Notes under the pieces: model-generated
Told to the model about the DNA's origin: nothing
Seen by the model: only the letters and a program-made list of their open reading frames with translations
Database searches by the model: none
Assembly: GCA_036897485.1 (NCBI GenBank)
Contig: JAYMTF010000680.1
Span: 1-31,780 of the forward strand
DNA: 31,780 nucleotides
Source: Pelargonium nanum
Taxonomy: Eukaryota; Streptophyta; Magnoliopsida; Geraniales; Geraniaceae
Reading direction: 5' to 3'
In this document: piece by piece, positions 25,416-31,780 of the stretch
How the letters are laid out: every line of letters starts with the position of its first letter
Position numbering within the stretch: position 1 is the stretch's first letter
Translations under genes and position numbers: made by a program

Positions 25416-26063
25416 GTACATATTCATTTTCTCTAACCGTTTTAGGGTTTCCAACATTTCTCTCTGATTTGCACTATAGTATCTCCCATTCTCGACTCCT
25501 GCTTTTTCGTAGAGAGCGATCTAGGTATGGTTGCTGCTGCAATTTGTTGTGGATGGTCTCTGCTTGGTCGGTGGACCTGGCGGAATCGGACTTAGTGTCT
25601 TGTTTATCTAAGATCGGTTAGAGGGTGGGGTTTTGGATTTTAGAGTGTTGTAGGTGAACCGGTTTCCGTTTCGGTGTTTGTTTTGCTAATGTTTGCATCT
25701 GCATTGCTTGTTCTGACGTTCAAAATGTCGTTCGCTTTGCATTATCTAAGATCTGATCATGCAATTAGGGTTTGTTTTCCTGATGAACTCGTTGTTTCTG
25801 ATGTAATGTTTGATTCAGGTATCTGATTATCTTGTAGTTTTATGAGCAAGTTAATTGACGTGAAGACTATAATCTGAGTGCCGAAAATATATTTATTGTT
25901 GGCTCAGCAATTTACCTACTTTGTCATAATCATGAATTGTTATTTGTTGTGTTCATCTTTAACTTTACTGGTACATAAACTTTGCTTCCTTTTCTGAAAA
26001 GCTTAAACCTATTCCTATAGAGTTTTCCTTTTGTTGTACCTTATGTTGTTTAGTTTTCTGCAG
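25416..26063 (+). other. Leader intron of the DEAD-box helicase gene
   Basis: An intron bounded by CTCAG|GTACAT and TTTTCTGCAG|CTGAAC, ending 13 bases before the start codon at 26077. It is T-rich, as usual for plant introns. Leader introns of this size are common in constitutively expressed plant genes. Confidence 0.7.
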
Positions 26064-26076
26064 CTGAACTGTCATT

Positions 26077-30450
<4,374 letters not shown>

Positions 30451-30990
30451 ACCATGCCATTATCTCAAGGGGTTGCTGACGAAGGATGGGTTTTAGCACG
30501 TGTTCTGATCTTGTTCTTTTTGTTTTGTTTTTGTACAGTAGCTTCTTGAAGTAGAGTCTCGGAGACGTGGACTGGACTGGACTTGCAATGGATCTCGCTC
30601 TTGATCACGGATGGAACAATCTTTTTGTTTTGTTTTTTGTTGTTATAACTAGTTAGAGGTTTAGCTTGTTATAACTAGTTAGGCTTAGCTTGGGGGTGTG
30701 GTTGCACTTCCAGGAAGACAATGAAATGCAAGGCCAGGACTCGTGTGTCACAACAAAAGGTGTTACTTTTTGGATTGTATGTATCTGCCTTGTAAATCTG
30801 TGGCACACTTGGAATTATATAGTTACAAGTACAGTGTTCATAGAAGTGCTTTGGACTGAAACCATTTATCATCACGGTTTGTTTGATCAGTTCGTGGGCA
30901 ATTTGTTAAGTCTTCTATTGAAGGTGGATAGAAGACAAGTTATTAAAGTTGACAATATTTGGTTATTTATGCTCTCTTGTCTGCAGCCTT
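30451..30990 (+). other. Helicase 3' UTR and flank with a short duplication
   Basis: Sequence following the helicase stop codon. TTGTTATAACTAGTTAG occurs twice (about 30638-30654 and 30667-30683), each time followed by a GTTTAGC/GCTTAGC word, a tandem duplication of about 29 bp. A TTTTTGTACAG just before 30540 could be an intron acceptor within the UTR. The polyadenylation site was not identified. Confidence 0.5.
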
Positions 30991-31780
30991 AAATTTGGAT
31001 TTCTTGGGTTTTTTGTCTCCGATTTTGTAGGGCAACAACACTGGTCTTTGTATACTAGGAAGTCCACAAGTAAGCCAATATTGTATGGTACCAAGACTCA
31101 AAATGAGTCTTTATTTCAACAGTGACAAAATTGAGAAAAAGTGTGTATGTTTATTATTATTATGTATAATTAACTTACTAAAAAGGAGATCACACAAATT
31201 TTGGGACAAAATTTCAAGTAAAACAGAACACCCCTTTTGGAATAAGTGTTGTGTTTTTTATTTTGAGAAAAATTAAGAAGTCGGTGTTGTATACTTTATC
31301 ATCTATTTTGATATACATGTGTTATAACAAATTTAAGTGATATTAACTTCTTATTATCAACAAGGGTAACAATCCATAGACACACTATTGATAATTCATG
31401 CATAACTAGCTTTAAAAAAAAATAAGACATTTATTTTGATACATAAATACAACTGAAATAATACTTATTTTAAAACGGATGAAATAATAATTATTGAGTT
31501 ATAGAAAAATAAGTGAATAAACATACAAATAGCTCGCTTCAATTAAGTTAATACATGAACTTGCATTTCAAATCAGTAGACATTAAACAATGGAAAAAAG
31601 AGGCTAGGGGCTTGTTTGGTAACACTTCTTAACCTCCAAAAACTCTTACTCATCAAATGAAATAGTGCCACATAAACAAATGACATAGGCAAAAGTTAGA
31701 CACATTGTTTGCTTTCACCTTTTGGATGACTTGTGTAATGATGATGAAGTTGCAAGAAGCAAATTTTTTTGGCTTATGGC
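30991..31780. other. Intergenic: AT-rich right edge, possible MITE remnants
   Basis: No supported gene. ATAATTCATGCATAACTAGC near 31390, followed by ATTTATTTTGATAC and AAACGGATGAAATAAT (to about 31490), resembles a worn half of a Stowaway-type element like those at 21561 and 29139. GGGCTTGTTTGGTAACAC at about 31608 resembles the start of other plant transposon ends, but any partner would lie beyond the window. Confidence 0.4.

Overview
This is plant nuclear DNA, from a eudicot. The genes are split by many short AT-rich GT-AG introns. The coding content is typically plant: a chloroplast-targeted geranylgeranyl reductase, a DRM-type de novo DNA methyltransferase, a GDSL lipase-family protein, a WW-domain DEAD-box helicase, and Stowaway-like, SINE and Ty1/copia debris between and inside genes. 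An asterid is likely, but the species cannot be read from the sequence. Six protein-coding genes are supported. Five are complete and one runs off the left edge.

Layout. (1) 1-3861, minus: an apyrase-like GDA1/CD39 nucleoside phosphatase; exons 1-5 (N-terminal 320 residues) are inside the window. (2) 5033-6412, minus: an intronless, GC-rich CHLP-type geranylgeranyl diphosphate reductase with a plastid transit peptide. (3) 6786-8139, minus: a three-exon GDSL-family protein that lacks two catalytic-block residues. (4) 8752-12649, minus: an ARF1-class GTPase with six coding exons, a 5'-UTR intron and a GC-AG last intron. (5) About 12.7-16.4 kb: an intergenic block holding a decayed Ty1/copia element on the plus strand, split by a SINE and by another palindromic insertion. 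(6) About 16.45-23.6 kb, plus: a DRM2-type cytosine-5 methyltransferase (608 aa) with a long 5' leader. (7) About 23.9-25.2 kb: intergenic, with a decayed coding-like island. (8) About 25.25-31.0 kb, plus: a WW-domain DEAD-box RNA helicase of the RH14/RH40/RH46 (DRH1) group (713 aa). (9) 31.0-31.78 kb: AT-rich intergenic DNA.

The genes do not form an operon or an obvious metabolic cluster. They are independently transcribed loci of unrelated function: nucleotide phosphatase, prenyl reductase, lipase-like secreted protein, vesicle-traffic GTPase, DNA methylation and RNA processing. Four minus-strand genes lie left of the 12.7-16.4 kb gap and two plus-strand genes lie right of it.

I see no convincing undescribed multi-gene system. 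The most interesting signals are individual: two enzymes of well-known families whose catalytic motifs are altered while their reading frames stay intact (GDSL and apyrase), a divergent intronless CHLP paralogue, a GC-AG intron that leaves a single alanine codon in the last ARF exon, a DRM2 start codon on its own micro-exon, a SINE with a clear target-site duplication inside a copia integrase, and two GC-richer islands of unknown origin (27.16-27.45 kb and 24.05-24.60 kb). Exon boundaries below were read by eye from splice consensus, phase continuity and family alignment from memory. No search was run.
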